A stretch of DNA of 64,000 bases from RGIG1902 sp034926865 (GCA_034926865.1 JAYFQP010000027.1:1-64000), one strand, 5' to 3'; positions 1 to 9,641 are shown, counted from the stretch's first letter. Made by a program: numbers and translations. Notes: a model not told the origin generated them from the sequence alone.

Positions 1-1807
1 TCGTCACGTTAACCGTGACAGAATCAGTCAGCACACCGTCCGAAACGGTGACAACAAAGCTGTCGCTGCCGTTCTTATCGGGATCGGGCGTATAGGTCAC
101 TGTCGAACCGATAATCGTTGCTGTTCCTTTCGTCCCGTTTGTCGAGACGCTCCATACAAGCTCGTCTCCATCCGCATCCGTTGCAGAGAAAGCCAGGGTA
201 TCTCCGCTGTCTTCCCCCATAGTCATGGTTTGAGGTTCTATCCCCGAGATAACCGGCGCGGAATTTTCAATATGATACCAAGGAGAGCTTGCTGTCGTTA
301 CGGCCTCTCCGTCGTCGCACGTCACAAGCACCCTGATGTATTTTTCCTTATAAGTAGGGCCAACTATATATGTGCCTCCGGTTTCGCCAGAAATGTTAAA
401 TGGGTCTCCGCCTTCCGTTGCGGCATACTGCCACTGATAGGTATAGACTAAAGACGCGGCCGATGTCTCGGCATCGCTCCATACGCCTTTATCAGCGATC
501 AGTGTCTGACTGGCTTTGAGCGTTCCATCAATCAACGGCGCTGTGGTGTTCACTGGCACATCATTTTCTGCGGCGACAGTAATGGTCACGGTTTTCACTT
601 CAGAATAGGCTGTACCGTCGTAAACTTTGAATGTGAAGGTGTCCGAACCGTAAAAATCCTTGTCCGGCAAATATGTATATGACCCGTTACTGGTGTTAAA
701 CGTTAGCTCTCCGTTTGTTGCATCGTCCACGAGCGTATAAGTCAGCGTATCCTCGGTGTCGGCGTCCGTCGCCGTGACACTTCCGCTGAGCGGCGTATCC
801 TCATTTGTATTAACCGAGCTGGCTTTGGCAACAGGCGCCGCGTTTGAAACGTACTGCCAAGATGAATAAGCGCTCGCGGCATCCACCCCATCATCGCAGG
901 TAACCTTTATTCTAATGTACTTCCCCTTATCGTCACGCGTAATCACGTAAGTCTCCGAGGTTTCCCCGCTGATATCGGTCGCCGGGCCATCTGTCTCTTC
1001 TGCGGTCTGCCACTGGTATGCGTAGCCAAGAGTGCTTGTCCCTCCGTCGGCACTGTCATTCCACTCACCTGCAGAGGCAGTCAGTGTCGCACCATAGTTG
1101 AATGTGCCAACAACAGATGGGGCGACGGTATTTTCAGGCGCATCATTCACGGCACTCACTGTGATTGTGACGGTGCCCTCGTCGGAAAACATGCCTGCGC
1201 TGGCCTTGAACGTGAAGCCATCCAAACCGTTGAAGTTCTCATCGGGCGTATAAGTGTATGATCCATCGCTGTTGAACGTCAGCTCTCCGTTACTTGGGCC
1301 GCTCCCGGTCACACACTCATAGGTCAGCAAGCTTAAGTTCTTCGGGCTGTTGGTGGCCGTAACGCTGCCGTTAAGCGTTGTATCCTCGTTCATCAATGCT
1401 GTGACGTCGTCCGCCTCCGGAGCTTCCTCGTCAACATTATTGATGTTAATCGTAAACGTCTGATTTGCGGAAGTATCCTCATACTCGACTATGACAGTGA
1501 CATCATAATATGATTCCGTTTCATAATCAAAACTACGGCTCGTCGCAAGCTGATACCCGCTCTCATCGCTTACAATGGAGAAGTTATCGTCTCCGTTTGA
1601 AAGATAAACGTTAGGTGCATTCGTGTCTTCCCCCATATAGTCGATAACAATGCTGCCGACTATCGTGCCGGCGCTGGAAGTCTCGTCTACACTGGAATTG
1701 CTCAATGATACTGTGACAGTCGGCGCCGCAAGCACACTAAGACTCAGCATGCTCATCACCGCCCCAAACAACACCAGTTTTTTAACCAAATGGTTATTCT
1801 TTTTCAT
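1..1807 (-). CDS. Exported tandem-repeat (cadherin-like) surface protein, C-terminus beyond window
   Basis: Open reading frame of about 602 codons running off the left edge, so the C-terminus is missing. It starts at ATG 1807 behind a GGAAG stretch and opens with a signal peptide (MKKNNHL, then a hydrophobic run to about residue 28, ending VLAAP). After it come two unit types: cadherin-like 'tandem-95' units (NEDT-LNGSVTATDAD, then YTYLPDKDFYGSDTFTFKV) and Ig-like units beginning NTAPSVVGT and containing YQWQ and YIRVLVTCDDG. I read at least three cadherin-like and two Ig-like units. Such proteins are exported and often cell-wall or S-layer attached; no anchor is visible because the end is outside the window. 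The two other giant surface proteins here end in SLH domains, so the same is plausible for this one. Confidence 0.85.
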   Translation of the reverse strand, partial: MKKNNHLVKKLVLFGAVMSMLSLSVLAAPTVTVSLSNSSVDETSSAGTIVGSIVIDYMGEDTNAPNVYLSNGDDNFSIVSDESGYQLATSRSFDYETESYYDVTVIVEYEDTSANQTFTININNVDEEAPEADDVTALMNEDTTLNGSVTATNSPKNLSLLTYECVTGSGPSNGELTFNSDGSYTYTPDENFNGLDGFTFKASAGMFSDEGTVTITVSAVNDAPENTVAPSVVGTFNYGATLTASAGEWNDSADGGTSTLGYAYQWQTAEETDGPATDISGETSETYVITRDDKGKYIRIKVTCDDGVDAASAYSSWQYVSNAAPVAKASSVNTNEDTPLSGSVTATDADTEDTLTYTLVDDATNGELTFNTSNGSYTYLPDKDFYGSDTFTFKVYDGTAYSEVKTVTITVAAENDVPVNTTAPLIDGTLKASQTLIADKGVWSDAETSAASLVYTYQWQYAATEGGDPFNISGETGGTYIVGPTYKEKYIRVLVTCDDGEAVTTASSPWYHIENSAPVISGIEPQTMTMGEDSGDTLAFSATDADGDELVWSVSTNGTKGTATIIGSTVTYTPDPDKNGSDSFVVTVSDGVLTDSVTVNVT

Positions 1808-2352
1808 ACACTTCCAACCCCACTAATATTATTTCTCCAAGCGTTGCCTTGCCTATTGAACGCTAACCATACTGCGTTTAACCCTCGTTATTCCTATGAT
1901 ACTTTATCCTGTTATTCTACAAATTTCCAAGTATTGTACTATATATTACTCTATTGGCAGTAATTGATCAAGAATACATTTTATCTAAAAAGCGGACATT
2001 TTAACGTTTTTTTGTACCTTTTAATGTTCGTACCTTTCTATAAGAATCCGTTACACATTACCATAGGATGCTTATCAGAAGTGCCAATGTCAAAATTCCG
2101 GATATCAGTCTCTTTTTGCTTTTCATTAATCTTCCCCCATAAAAAATCTTCACTTTTTTCACCGGAAACGAAAATAGCGGGCTGCCAAATCAATTTAGCT
2201 TTAAAAGTATATCCGATTGACAAAAAGCGGAAAGTGGAAGGTCAAATTTTGACAACCTTCGATTTATTCAACATTGATAATTGAACCCAACAGCTTATAA
2301 TGATAAACTGAAATCATGAATCCTCATAATAAAAACACAGGCAGGTATTTCT
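1808..2352. other. Intergenic region between divergent surface-protein and kinase genes
   Basis: AT-rich, 545 bases, no convincing gene; short overlapping frames at 1964-2284 lack ribosome binding sites and family features. It must hold the promoters of both neighbours. The one clear element is a 33-bp sequence at 2238-2270 that recurs with two mismatches at 27669-27701. The kinase start at 2353 has only a weak site (GGCAGGT). Confidence 0.6.
2238..2270 (+). repeat. 33-bp repeat, copy 1 (second copy 27669-27701)
   Basis: The 33 bases match 27669-27701 at 31 positions. The core GTCAAATTTTGAC is nearly palindromic and is followed by AACCTTCGA. Both copies lie in the same orientation, upstream of a reverse-strand giant exported-protein gene (431 and 256 bases from the start codons). 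A shared operator is the simplest reading. Confidence 0.6.
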
Positions 2353-4368
2353 ATGCAAAAAAACCATGCCATTATCAGCGCGTCTGCGTTCATAATCCTT
2401 ATTATATTCATTTTTACATCTTTGGCGTTGATTACAGGTCTGGTCGGGCAGGAAGTGGTTGATGCCTCTCCTGGATACGTCGATTTATCAGATTTTAATT
2501 TCAGCCAGAAGCTCGCCAATATTTCTCATACCAGTTTCCTGTATTACAGGGAGGACTTATATACGCCCGAAGATTTTAAACTGGGATATGTCAAAACTGA
2601 GCCGTCCACTCTGGATGACAGCTCGGCACGATTTGATCCCGGAAATTACGGTACATATCGTATCCTGGTAAAATTGCCTGATGACGGAGAGACTTATGGT
2701 CTCAGTTCGTACAGCGCCATGTACTCACAGCGTCTGTTCATTGACGGAAAGGAATATCCGGCGGTTGGCGTCCCCGGCAAAACAGCGGATACGACCGTGC
2801 CGATGACCAAGCACTATACCGTATATTTTACGCCCAATACGAAGCAGGTTGAGATCGTAATCCAGTTTGCAAACTTCAATCACTATGATTATGGCGGAAT
2901 CGTTCCTGTATATCTGGGCACACAATATATGATTACAGCACGGGACATGGCAGCGCAGCAGCGCATCCATATTCTTTTCGGCTGTACTTTGACGGCTTTC
3001 CTGTTTTTCCTCGGCATATTTTTCTTCTTTCGCAGGCGGTATTCTTTCCTGTGGTTTTCATTGGCCAGTCTTTCCATCGGAATCCGAATGCTGATTGTTG
3101 AAGAGAAGATCATTATGCTTTTATTCCCCAACCTTCCCTGGGGATTTTCTATTGCACTTGAATATCTGGCGCTGATCGCTCTGATACTGTCGTTCCTTCT
3201 GTATATCAACAGCGTTTTTACAGGCGCGTTAAACAAAAATGTGTTGCGTTTTTACGGAGTATTGTGCGCGCTGTATGCAATAGCTGTGCTGCTGACACCG
3301 CCGCTTATATATACGCGATTCATACTCTGGTTTCAGCTTTGTTCAGCTATAGTCGGTATATATGTGCTGGCCGCGCTCGTATATAATGTTGTCCATAAAA
3401 ATAGTAACCGGCATATGGAGCATTTCCTGATACTTTCCGGTTCTCTTATTTTCATAGTTATGTCAATAATGGATATTCAGATTCATCGTTCCGGAGGTTA
3501 CAGCATTCCGCTCGGACTATCCGAGATTGGCATGATGGTTATGATTTTTATCAATATGATTGCCCTTGTTCTTCAATTTTCACGTACCGAAAAAGAACTT
3601 GACATGGCTCGGCAGCATGAACTGGAAATGCGGGAAACCAATCTGCTGCTTGATAGGATGAGCCGGTTAAAATCCGATTTTCTGGCCAATATATCTCACG
3701 AAATGCGCACCCCGCTGACAGTCATGTCAAGCTACGCTGGGCTGACTTCTTTGGAGATCCGGCGCAGTGCTGTCAATGAAAAGACACTTGATAATCTTGC
3801 AGTTATCAAGCGAGAAGCCGTGAGGATGGCCGATCTGGTGGAGCAATTAAAAGAGGTCTCGTTGGAAAAGCAACGAGAGCTTGCGCTTGCTGACACTGAG
3901 GCGCTTTCCCTGCTGAGTCGGGCAGCGGATTTCTGCGGCCCAATCTGCCAGAAGAACAAGAATAAGCTTATTGTCAATGCGGATTCGGGGGGAATTATCC
4001 TGCGCGTAAATTCCGAAAGCATTTTCCAAGTACTTATTAATCTTATTATCAACGCTAACCGCCACACAAGGGAAGGAATTATCCGGCTGGCTATTCAGGC
4101 AGATCCGGAAAACGGTTTCGCTATAGTTTCTATTATCGACGAGGGCGAAGGAATCGACCCAAAGCGGCTGCCGGACCTCTTCAAACGGGGCGTCAGCGGA
4201 GATGGCAGCTCAGGGCTTGGGCTTCCAATCAGCAGAGAAATCGTTGAGGAACATGGCGGCAGGATTTGGATAGTAAGCGACAAGAAAAACGGGACTGTGG
4301 TTCGCTTTACCATACCCTTAAGCAAAGGAGAAGAACATAATGAGAAAAATGACCATACTGATTGTTGA
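2353..4368 (+). CDS. 7TM sensor histidine kinase
   Basis: Membrane histidine kinase of 671 residues. One N-terminal membrane helix (about 8-32) is followed by an extracytoplasmic region of about 165 residues with a beta-rich 7TMR-DISM look, then a cluster of about seven membrane helices (about 205-405), a short linker, and the kinase core. The H-box is ISHEMRTPL with the phospho-acceptor His near residue 449; the ATPase part has an N-box (NLIINANRH) and G-boxes (DEGEGID, GLGLPI). The stop lies 29 bases inside the following regulator gene, so the two are co-translated. The ligand is unknown; the 7TMR-DISM fold often senses carbohydrates or small extracellular molecules. It is divergent from the exported repeat protein, which could be a target. 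Confidence 0.88.
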   Translation: MQKNHAIISASAFIILIIFIFTSLALITGLVGQEVVDASPGYVDLSDFNFSQKLANISHTSFLYYREDLYTPEDFKLGYVKTEPSTLDDSSARFDPGNYGTYRILVKLPDDGETYGLSSYSAMYSQRLFIDGKEYPAVGVPGKTADTTVPMTKHYTVYFTPNTKQVEIVIQFANFNHYDYGGIVPVYLGTQYMITARDMAAQQRIHILFGCTLTAFLFFLGIFFFFRRRYSFLWFSLASLSIGIRMLIVEEKIIMLLFPNLPWGFSIALEYLALIALILSFLLYINSVFTGALNKNVLRFYGVLCALYAIAVLLTPPLIYTRFILWFQLCSAIVGIYVLAALVYNVVHKNSNRHMEHFLILSGSLIFIVMSIMDIQIHRSGGYSIPLGLSEIGMMVMIFINMIALVLQFSRTEKELDMARQHELEMRETNLLLDRMSRLKSDFLANISHEMRTPLTVMSSYAGLTSLEIRRSAVNEKTLDNLAVIKREAVRMADLVEQLKEVSLEKQRELALADTEALSLLSRAADFCGPICQKNKNKLIVNADSGGIILRVNSESIFQVLINLIINANRHTREGIIRLAIQADPENGFAIVSIIDEGEGIDPKRLPDLFKRGVSGDGSSGLGLPISREIVEEHGGRIWIVSDKKNGTVVRFTIPLSKGEEHNEKNDHTDC

Positions 4369-5035
4369 GGATGACCGTGATATATTAAGTGCCAATCGTG
4401 CGGCGCTGGAACTGGAAGGCTATGATGTCATTGCGGCAGATACTCTGTCAAAGGGCAGGTCAGCTGCAGAGGAGCTTTCGCCCGATCTGATTATACTTGA
4501 CATCCTGCTTCCTGACGGTAATGGCCTGAGCTACTGCGAAGAGCTGCGCGGAAAAAGCGGCATCCGCATCCTGTTTTTAAGCGCGCTGAATACGAAGGAG
4601 AATGTGCTCGCCGGGCTGAGGGCCGGCGGCGATGATTACATCTCCAAACCGTATGACATGGACGAATTACTTTTGCGCGTAGAGGCGCTTTTGCGCCGCG
4701 GAAAACTTATCGAGCAAGAGGAACCTTCTTTGAGCCTTAACGGACTGGAATTGGATTTTATCTCCCACCGAGCGCTGCTTCACGGCCGGGACATTCTACT
4801 CAAGCCGAAGGAATTCGCTCTGTTGGCCGCCCTCGTGCGTGAGCCTGACAGAGCGTTCCCTGCAGCAGAACTATATAGGATGGTTTGGGGGATGGACATG
4901 GCCAATGACGGCCGAACAGTTAAGGAGCATATATCCCGTATCAGAAGCAAGCTGGGAAAAGAGCACGAGTTTTCGATTATTTCGGAACGAGGAAAGGGTT
5001 ATCGTCTTCAGCGCTTTGATCCGGTCTTGCCATAA
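4340..5035 (+). CDS. OmpR/PhoB-family response regulator
   Basis: 231 residues, partner of the overlapping kinase. The receiver domain (about 4-118) has the acidic pocket EDD at 10-12, phospho-acceptor Asp54 in LIILDILLP and the conserved Lys in SKPYD. A winged-helix DNA-binding domain (about 128-226) carries the typical LKPKEFALL and VKEHISRIRSKLG segments. The start at ATG 4340 has a good site (AAAGGAG) lying inside the kinase gene. It is expected to be phosphorylated by the kinase and to act as a transcription factor; targets are not shown by the sequence. A terminator follows at 5081-5121. Confidence 0.92.
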   Translation: MRKMTILIVEDDRDILSANRAALELEGYDVIAADTLSKGRSAAEELSPDLIILDILLPDGNGLSYCEELRGKSGIRILFLSALNTKENVLAGLRAGGDDYISKPYDMDELLLRVEALLRRGKLIEQEEPSLSLNGLELDFISHRALLHGRDILLKPKEFALLAALVREPDRAFPAAELYRMVWGMDMANDGRTVKEHISRIRSKLGKEHEFSIISERGKGYRLQRFDPVLP

Positions 5036-5387
5036 AAGGCTTATTCTACGAGGGTATCCAAAATGTTTATACTGACAAGAAAAAGACATATCTTCCCTTT
5101 GGCAGAAGGTATGTCTTTTTTGTACGGGTATTCTTACAGAATTTTTCAAACGTCAGTAATATCAATAATTTCATGGCGATCGCAACGCAGAATTAACACC
5201 CAAAAATCAAATAATTTCAGCTTGTGTTAAGTTCGTTCCATAAAAAAGGATCGCCCTTTTGCTATTTTAAGAGATGACTTTTAACCATGACAAACATAAT
5301 TACCCTTGCAAGCCAAGCAGCTTTTAATCATCCCATTGTCTTAGCATCCTTGAGTTCGCTGGGCATAATTTTGCTATCCGACTGCCG
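5036..5387. other. Intergenic region between convergent regulator and feoB
   Basis: Contains the terminator at 5081-5121 and, at about 5137-5213, a degenerate stretch that resembles 28120-28196 (see findings). No gene is supported; a short forward frame at 5287 overlaps the end of feoB and looks like chance. I found no clear separate terminator for feoB. Confidence 0.5.
5081..5121 (+). terminator. Intrinsic terminator after the two-component operon
   Basis: Stem of about 14 bp (AAAGACATATCTTC against GAAGGTATGTCTTT, one G-T pair) with a short loop, followed by a run of T. It sits 46 bases after the response regulator stop. Confidence 0.85.
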
Positions 5388-7541
5388 TTATACAAGGCCG
5401 AACAGCCGGACGGTGTTTGCCACTATCAGACAAACGACAATGCCGACAACAGTTGGAACAGCAAAAGAAACAAGCGTCCACTTAAGACTTTGAGTCTCCT
5501 TTTTGATTGTGAGACAGGTGGTTCCGCAGGGCCAATGCATCAATGAGAAAAGCATAGCGCATACTGCGGTGAGCCAGGTCCATCCGTGGCTTACAAACAA
5601 TGCGTGAAGTTCTGACATGCTCTCAATATCAGTCAGCGATCCTGCAGCCATATAGCTCATAATGATAATCGGAACTACGATCTCATTGGCCGGAAAACCG
5701 AGAATAAAGGCCATCAGGATATAGCCGTCCAAGCCGAGAAGCTTTGCAAACGGGTCTAGGAATCCGGCGCACTGGGCAAGGAGGCTCAAATCGCCAACAT
5801 GAATGTTGGCGAGAACCCAAATAATAAGACCGGCTGGGGCGGCTACCACAACCGCTCTGCCAAGCACAAAAAGCGTCCTGTCAAGAATAGATCGGACAAT
5901 GACCCTGCCGATCTGCGGACGACGGTATGGAGGAAGCTCCAAATTAAAGGAGGAAGGGACTCCTTTCAAAATTGTTTTTGACAGAAGCTTCGAGATGAAT
6001 ACAGTCATAATAACCCCTAGGATTATAACCCCTGTCAGCATCAGCGTGGAGACGACCGACTGAAATGCTCCGCCTACCCTACCGGCAAAAAACATGGTAA
6101 TGATGGCGATCAAAGTCGGGAATCTTCCGTTGCAGGGAACAAAGTTATTTGTAATAATCGCAATCAGACGTTCACGCGGCGAATCAATGATACGACAACC
6201 GATGACGCCGCAGGCGTTGCATCCGAATCCCATGCACATTGTCAGTGCCTGTTTGCCATGCGCGCAGGCTTTCCGAAAGAAATTGTCAAGATTAAAGGCT
6301 ATGCGGGGAAGATAGCCCGAATCCTCCAGTAATGTAAACAGCGGGAAAAAGATCGCCATGGGCGGCAGCATAACCGAGATAACCCAGGCAAGCGTCCTAT
6401 ATATGCCATCGACGAATACGCTGCGAAGCCACTCGGGAGCTGAAACCCATACAAAGAAACCCGAAATCGGCTTTTCCATTGAGAACAGACCAGTCGCGAG
6501 AAGGCTTGACGGAACGTTTGCACCCGTAATGGTAATCCAAAAAACTCCGAAGAGCAACATGATCATAATAGGAATACCAGTCAGCTTTGAAGTCAAGATT
6601 TTATCAATTTTTCGGTCCCGCACAGCATATTCTTTTTTCTCAAATGTAATCGCTTCCCGGCTTATATCTTCACAGGTTTTGATGATTTTTGTAACAACCC
6701 GATCACGCAATTGATCGAGCGGGATTCCTGCATCTTTTAAAAAGAGTCTGGCTTCCATTACCTTTTCAGATATTTTCTCGTTTTGCATTAGGTCATAACC
6801 AAGATATTCTTTTAAAGATCTAAGCAGGCTTTCATCCCCATCAATAAGCTTTAGCGATACCCATCGGTGGCTGACACTTTCTGGCAAAACTTCTTTAAGT
6901 ATGGGTTCCAGCATGGAGACCGCGTTTTCGATATCATCACTGTATGTTACTCGCAGAGGTTTTACTTCAAAAGAGGCGTCCACAAGTGAAGTCACAGCGT
7001 CCATCAGCCCATCAAGGCCTCGCCCTGATCTGGCGCTTGTTCCTACAACAGGAATACCTAATCTGGAAGCAAGAAGATTCATATCGATTCGGATTTTTTT
7101 CTTTTTTGCCTCGTCCATCAGGTTTACGCACAGTACAACTTTATCTGTTATCTCCATGGTCTGGAGTAACAGGTTGAGATTCCGCTCAAGACAAGTGGCA
7201 TCGGCTACAACCACCACGGCGTCCGGCCCTCCAAAGCAGATGAAATCCCGGGCAACTTCCTCCTCGGCCGAGTTTGCCATTAGAGAATAGGTTCCCGGAA
7301 TATCAACCATGATGAAATTGCTGCCTTTGTGCCTGTATTTCCCTTGCGCATTTGTCACGGTTTTTCCCGGCCAGTTGCCGGTATGCTGATTAAGCCCCGT
7401 CAGACTGTTGAATACGGTGCTTTTCCCAACGTTGGGATTACCTGCCAGCGCCACTACTTTGTCTTCCTGTGTTTCTTTTTCAATATGTAAAGCGCAGTAA
7501 TTTAACACTCTAGCTCCCGTAGATGTGCCTGTTAACCCCAT
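5388..7541 (-). CDS. feoB: Ferrous iron transport protein B (FeoB)
   Basis: 717-residue Fe(II) transporter of the inner membrane. The N-terminal G domain shows GNPNVGKS (G1), a TVTNAQG switch, DIPGTYSL (G3) and NLMD (G4). A helical insertion follows, then a membrane domain of about eight to ten helices with Gate motifs containing cysteines (MGFGCNACGVIGC; MHWPCGTTCLT). The start at 7541 has AGGAGG eight bases upstream. It is downstream of feoA in the same direction (111-base gap), so a feoAB operon. The DtxR-type regulator gene and an inverted repeat lie upstream of feoA, which fits iron- or manganese-dependent repression. Confidence 0.97.
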   Translation of the reverse strand: MGLTGTSTGARVLNYCALHIEKETQEDKVVALAGNPNVGKSTVFNSLTGLNQHTGNWPGKTVTNAQGKYRHKGSNFIMVDIPGTYSLMANSAEEEVARDFICFGGPDAVVVVADATCLERNLNLLLQTMEITDKVVLCVNLMDEAKKKKIRIDMNLLASRLGIPVVGTSARSGRGLDGLMDAVTSLVDASFEVKPLRVTYSDDIENAVSMLEPILKEVLPESVSHRWVSLKLIDGDESLLRSLKEYLGYDLMQNEKISEKVMEARLFLKDAGIPLDQLRDRVVTKIIKTCEDISREAITFEKKEYAVRDRKIDKILTSKLTGIPIMIMLLFGVFWITITGANVPSSLLATGLFSMEKPISGFFVWVSAPEWLRSVFVDGIYRTLAWVISVMLPPMAIFFPLFTLLEDSGYLPRIAFNLDNFFRKACAHGKQALTMCMGFGCNACGVIGCRIIDSPRERLIAIITNNFVPCNGRFPTLIAIITMFFAGRVGGAFQSVVSTLMLTGVIILGVIMTVFISKLLSKTILKGVPSSFNLELPPYRRPQIGRVIVRSILDRTLFVLGRAVVVAAPAGLIIWVLANIHVGDLSLLAQCAGFLDPFAKLLGLDGYILMAFILGFPANEIVVPIIIMSYMAAGSLTDIESMSELHALFVSHGWTWLTAVCAMLFSLMHWPCGTTCLTIKKETQSLKWTLVSFAVPTVVGIVVCLIVANTVRLFGLV

Positions 7542-7652
7542 GGAAATCCTCCTAAAAAATAATCATAACGGAACGGCAGTAAGGATTCCCTGCTAATACA
7601 CCTGATCAGTGATTTATGTAGACAAACCCATTCGCTACTGTTCCGCATAAAA

Positions 7653-7892
7653 TTACAATGCTGATACCATGATCATCTGAGATACGTCGGAGCGTAATGC
7701 GATGACAGCACCTCTGATCAAATAAGCAACCGGATTGCCGAAAGGGCTTTTATAAAGAGGCTCAATCTCAGTCCCGTCTATGACACCAAGATCAAGCATA
7801 CGTCTTCTGGTTGCGCCGTCAGAGGTCAGGGCGGCAACATTTGCTTTTTTGCCGATAGGCAATTGATTAAGCGAAATCTGATTGGAATTCAT
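7653..7892 (-). CDS. feoA: Ferrous iron transport protein A (FeoA)
   Basis: 79-residue SH3-like cytoplasmic protein needed for FeoB activity. It shows the FeoA pattern: LNQLPIGKKANVAAL, then RRRMLDLGVIDGTEIE, and a basic or hydrophobic end (AVIALRSDVSQMIMV). I place the start at ATG 7892, eight bases after GGAGG; a TTG five codons upstream would overlap that binding site. The gene is the first of the feoAB pair, directly behind the candidate operator at 7914-7948. Confidence 0.94.
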   Translation of the reverse strand: MNSNQISLNQLPIGKKANVAALTSDGATRRRMLDLGVIDGTEIEPLYKSPFGNPVAYLIRGAVIALRSDVSQMIMVSAL

Positions 7893-7913
7893 AAAGAAAT
7901 CCTCCAAAAAATA

Positions 7914-7948
7914 ATTAGCTTAGGGAAAGACTTCTTCCCTAAGCTAAT
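7914..7948. promoter_or_regulatory. Candidate DtxR-type operator between feoA and the regulator gene
   Basis: A perfect 14-bp inverted repeat (ATTAGCTTAGGGAA and its complement) with a 7-base spacer. The half-site resembles DtxR/IdeR half-sites (TTAGGTTAG), and it lies 22 bases upstream of feoA and 72 bases upstream of the divergent DtxR-like gene. No T-run follows on either side, so it does not look like a terminator. The operator role is inference. Confidence 0.65.
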
Positions 7949-8020
7949 ATATGGTGCCTAAACAGATTGTGTTCCGAATATACTGAACTGATGGAAAAAT
8001 ATTTTTAAGGGCTTGATTCT

Positions 8021-8512
8021 ATGAATGATAATACAAATTCAGACTTCAGAACTGTACGGGGATATCAGCTTGCAAATCAGCGTGAAGGGCAACTTACTCC
8101 GGCTCTGGAAGATTATCTGGAGATGGCGTACAGACTTTGCCTGGAAAATGACTATGTCCGCGTCGGACAGCTGTCGGAGCAATTAAATGTAAAACCATCA
8201 TCAGCCTCAAAAATGATATCTAAGCTAGCAGGGATTGGATATCTGAAATATGATCGCTACGAAATCATTCAGTTAACAGATAGCGGACGGAAAATCGGCG
8301 AATACCTTTTAAAACGGCATGAAGCGGTTGAAAGCTTTTTAACGCTGCTGGGAAGCTCCAACGCGTTGGAGGAAACAGAACTTGTTGAGCATTCGCTGAG
8401 TTCTTCCACCGTTTCGAATTTGAATGACCTTGTTGAATTCTTTAACCTCAACCCTGCCACACAAAGCAGTTTCTATGAATTCAAGAAGAGTAAAAAGGCA
8501 ACTAATATTTAA
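8021..8512 (+). CDS. DtxR/MntR-family metal-dependent repressor
   Basis: 163 residues. A winged helix-turn-helix at about 25-90 has the family pattern LEDYLEMAYRL, VRVGQLSEQLNVKPSSASKMI and IQLTDSGRKIG. The following dimerisation/metal-binding part begins LLKRHEAVESFLTLLG and contains ETELVEHSLS. No C-terminal SH3 domain is present, so the layout is MntR- or short IdeR-like. It faces feoAB across the inverted repeat, so an iron (or manganese) repressor of feoAB is the natural assignment; the metal cannot be decided from sequence alone. Confidence 0.9.
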   Translation: MNDNTNSDFRTVRGYQLANQREGQLTPALEDYLEMAYRLCLENDYVRVGQLSEQLNVKPSSASKMISKLAGIGYLKYDRYEIIQLTDSGRKIGEYLLKRHEAVESFLTLLGSSNALEETELVEHSLSSSTVSNLNDLVEFFNLNPATQSSFYEFKKSKKATNI

Positions 8513-8929
8513 ATCAATGCCATAACACAGACAAGACTTCAAAAGCCATTTATAATAAAACCCTTTATAATTCATTTTCTCACTATGCAACAGACTTGAA
8601 ATAATCAATAATCCTATCACTCACACCTCAAGCTCAGGTGTTCTTAAATCATTTACTGATTAAATGAGTGAGGTGCTTAAGATAATTAAAGAAAACGGGA
8701 GAAAAAGAAAGCAGAGCCGTCGAATGCGACGGCTCTGCTTGTAATCGAGTAAATTATAAAACTTGGAAAGGCCCCATCATATCAATGGTTTTCAGACAAT
8801 CAACAAGTTGTATTTATAAATGCGTGTAGATTTCTTATCGGTTTCACTGCTTCATCTTAAGGCCATCATTATAGGGCTTTAAATATATTGATAGTATCGA
8901 CGGTTTGCGTACATAACTATCTTAAACTA
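8513..8929. other. Intergenic region between convergent dtxR-like and crp-like genes
   Basis: 417 bases without a supportable gene. It holds a small hairpin at about 8625-8645 (ACACCT...AGGTGT) and the reverse-strand terminator at 8700-8740. The remainder is AT-rich and shows nothing I can name. Confidence 0.5.
8700..8740 (-). terminator. Terminator for the Crp/Fnr-type gene
   Basis: A 14-bp perfect stem (AAGCAGAGCCGTCG) with a 4-base loop; on the reverse strand it is followed by TTTCTTTTTCT. The stem core is similar to hairpins at 28068-28103 and 30363-30392. Confidence 0.8.
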
Positions 8930-9565
8930 TTATAGTTGAATCGTGCGGTTGTCAATTTCAATGATTCCCTCATCCTTCATTTTTTTCAGTTCCCTAAACA
9001 GTGACGGTCTTTGAACGCCCAAGTAGTCTGCCAGTTCTTTTTTGCTGAATGGGAGAATGATTTTAGAAGAACCTTGAATAATTGATTGTTGCTTGAGATA
9101 GTCCATTAAATTCTCACGCAATGTTTTTTGGGTCAGCATTGTAATCTTTCGATTCATGCCTTGGGAATTCAAAGACAAAGATTTTATATACTGCATGGCA
9201 AAATGATAGTCATGCAGAAATTCCATAACCGCTTCTCTTGATATATGAAGCAAGTCACAATCTGTTACGCCATAAATATTCAAGGGATAGTTTGTGTTGT
9301 CTCCAAACAGCAAATTGGCCCCGACAATACTGCCTTTTTGAAACTCAAACATCGTACTCGCGGAACCATTCTCTGACAAAGAATATGCAACAAGGTTTCC
9401 TGATAAAACAACATCAAGTGCAGAACATACTTCGTGCTGATGATGCACCGTGGTTCCCTTTGAATAATGCCTGATAAACATATGGTTATCGGCAATATAT
9501 CTATTTAATACGGAGGTATCCAATTCCGAAAGCAAGAAAATATGCCGCAATTTTTGAATTATCAT
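8930..9565 (-). CDS. Crp/Fnr-family transcriptional regulator
   Basis: 211 residues. A cyclic-nucleotide-binding-type beta-roll (about 10-125; GTTVHHQHEVCSALDVVLSG, GSIVGANLLFG) precedes a C-terminal winged helix with the Crp recognition pattern FSKKELADYLGVQRPSLFREL. No N-terminal cysteine cluster of the Fnr type is present, so the signal is unknown. I choose ATG 9565 (AAAGGAG eight bases upstream) rather than a GTG that overlaps the binding site. The gene is divergent from the permease/ferredoxin pair and is probably its regulator; an imperfect 20-base palindrome at 9599-9618 sits about 40 bases before the predicted start of the permease transcript. Confidence 0.9.
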   Translation of the reverse strand: MIIQKLRHIFLLSELDTSVLNRYIADNHMFIRHYSKGTTVHHQHEVCSALDVVLSGNLVAYSLSENGSASTMFEFQKGSIVGANLLFGDNTNYPLNIYGVTDCDLLHISREAVMEFLHDYHFAMQYIKSLSLNSQGMNRKITMLTQKTLRENLMDYLKQQSIIQGSSKIILPFSKKELADYLGVQRPSLFRELKKMKDEGIIEIDNRTIQL

Positions 9566-9598
9566 ATTGACCACTCCTTTTATATATTATATCAAAAA

Positions 9599-9641
9599 GA
9601 AACATAGGTGTCTATTTCCGCTGAATGATCCCATCTATAAT
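9599..9641 (+). promoter_or_regulatory. Candidate Crp-type site and -10 box for the permease operon
   Basis: TATAAT at 9636-9641 without a good -35 hexamer, with an imperfect 20-base palindrome (GAAA...TTTC) at 9599-9618, centred roughly -40 from the predicted start. This is the usual layout of class II activation by Crp/Fnr proteins. Weak but position-consistent. Confidence 0.35.
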
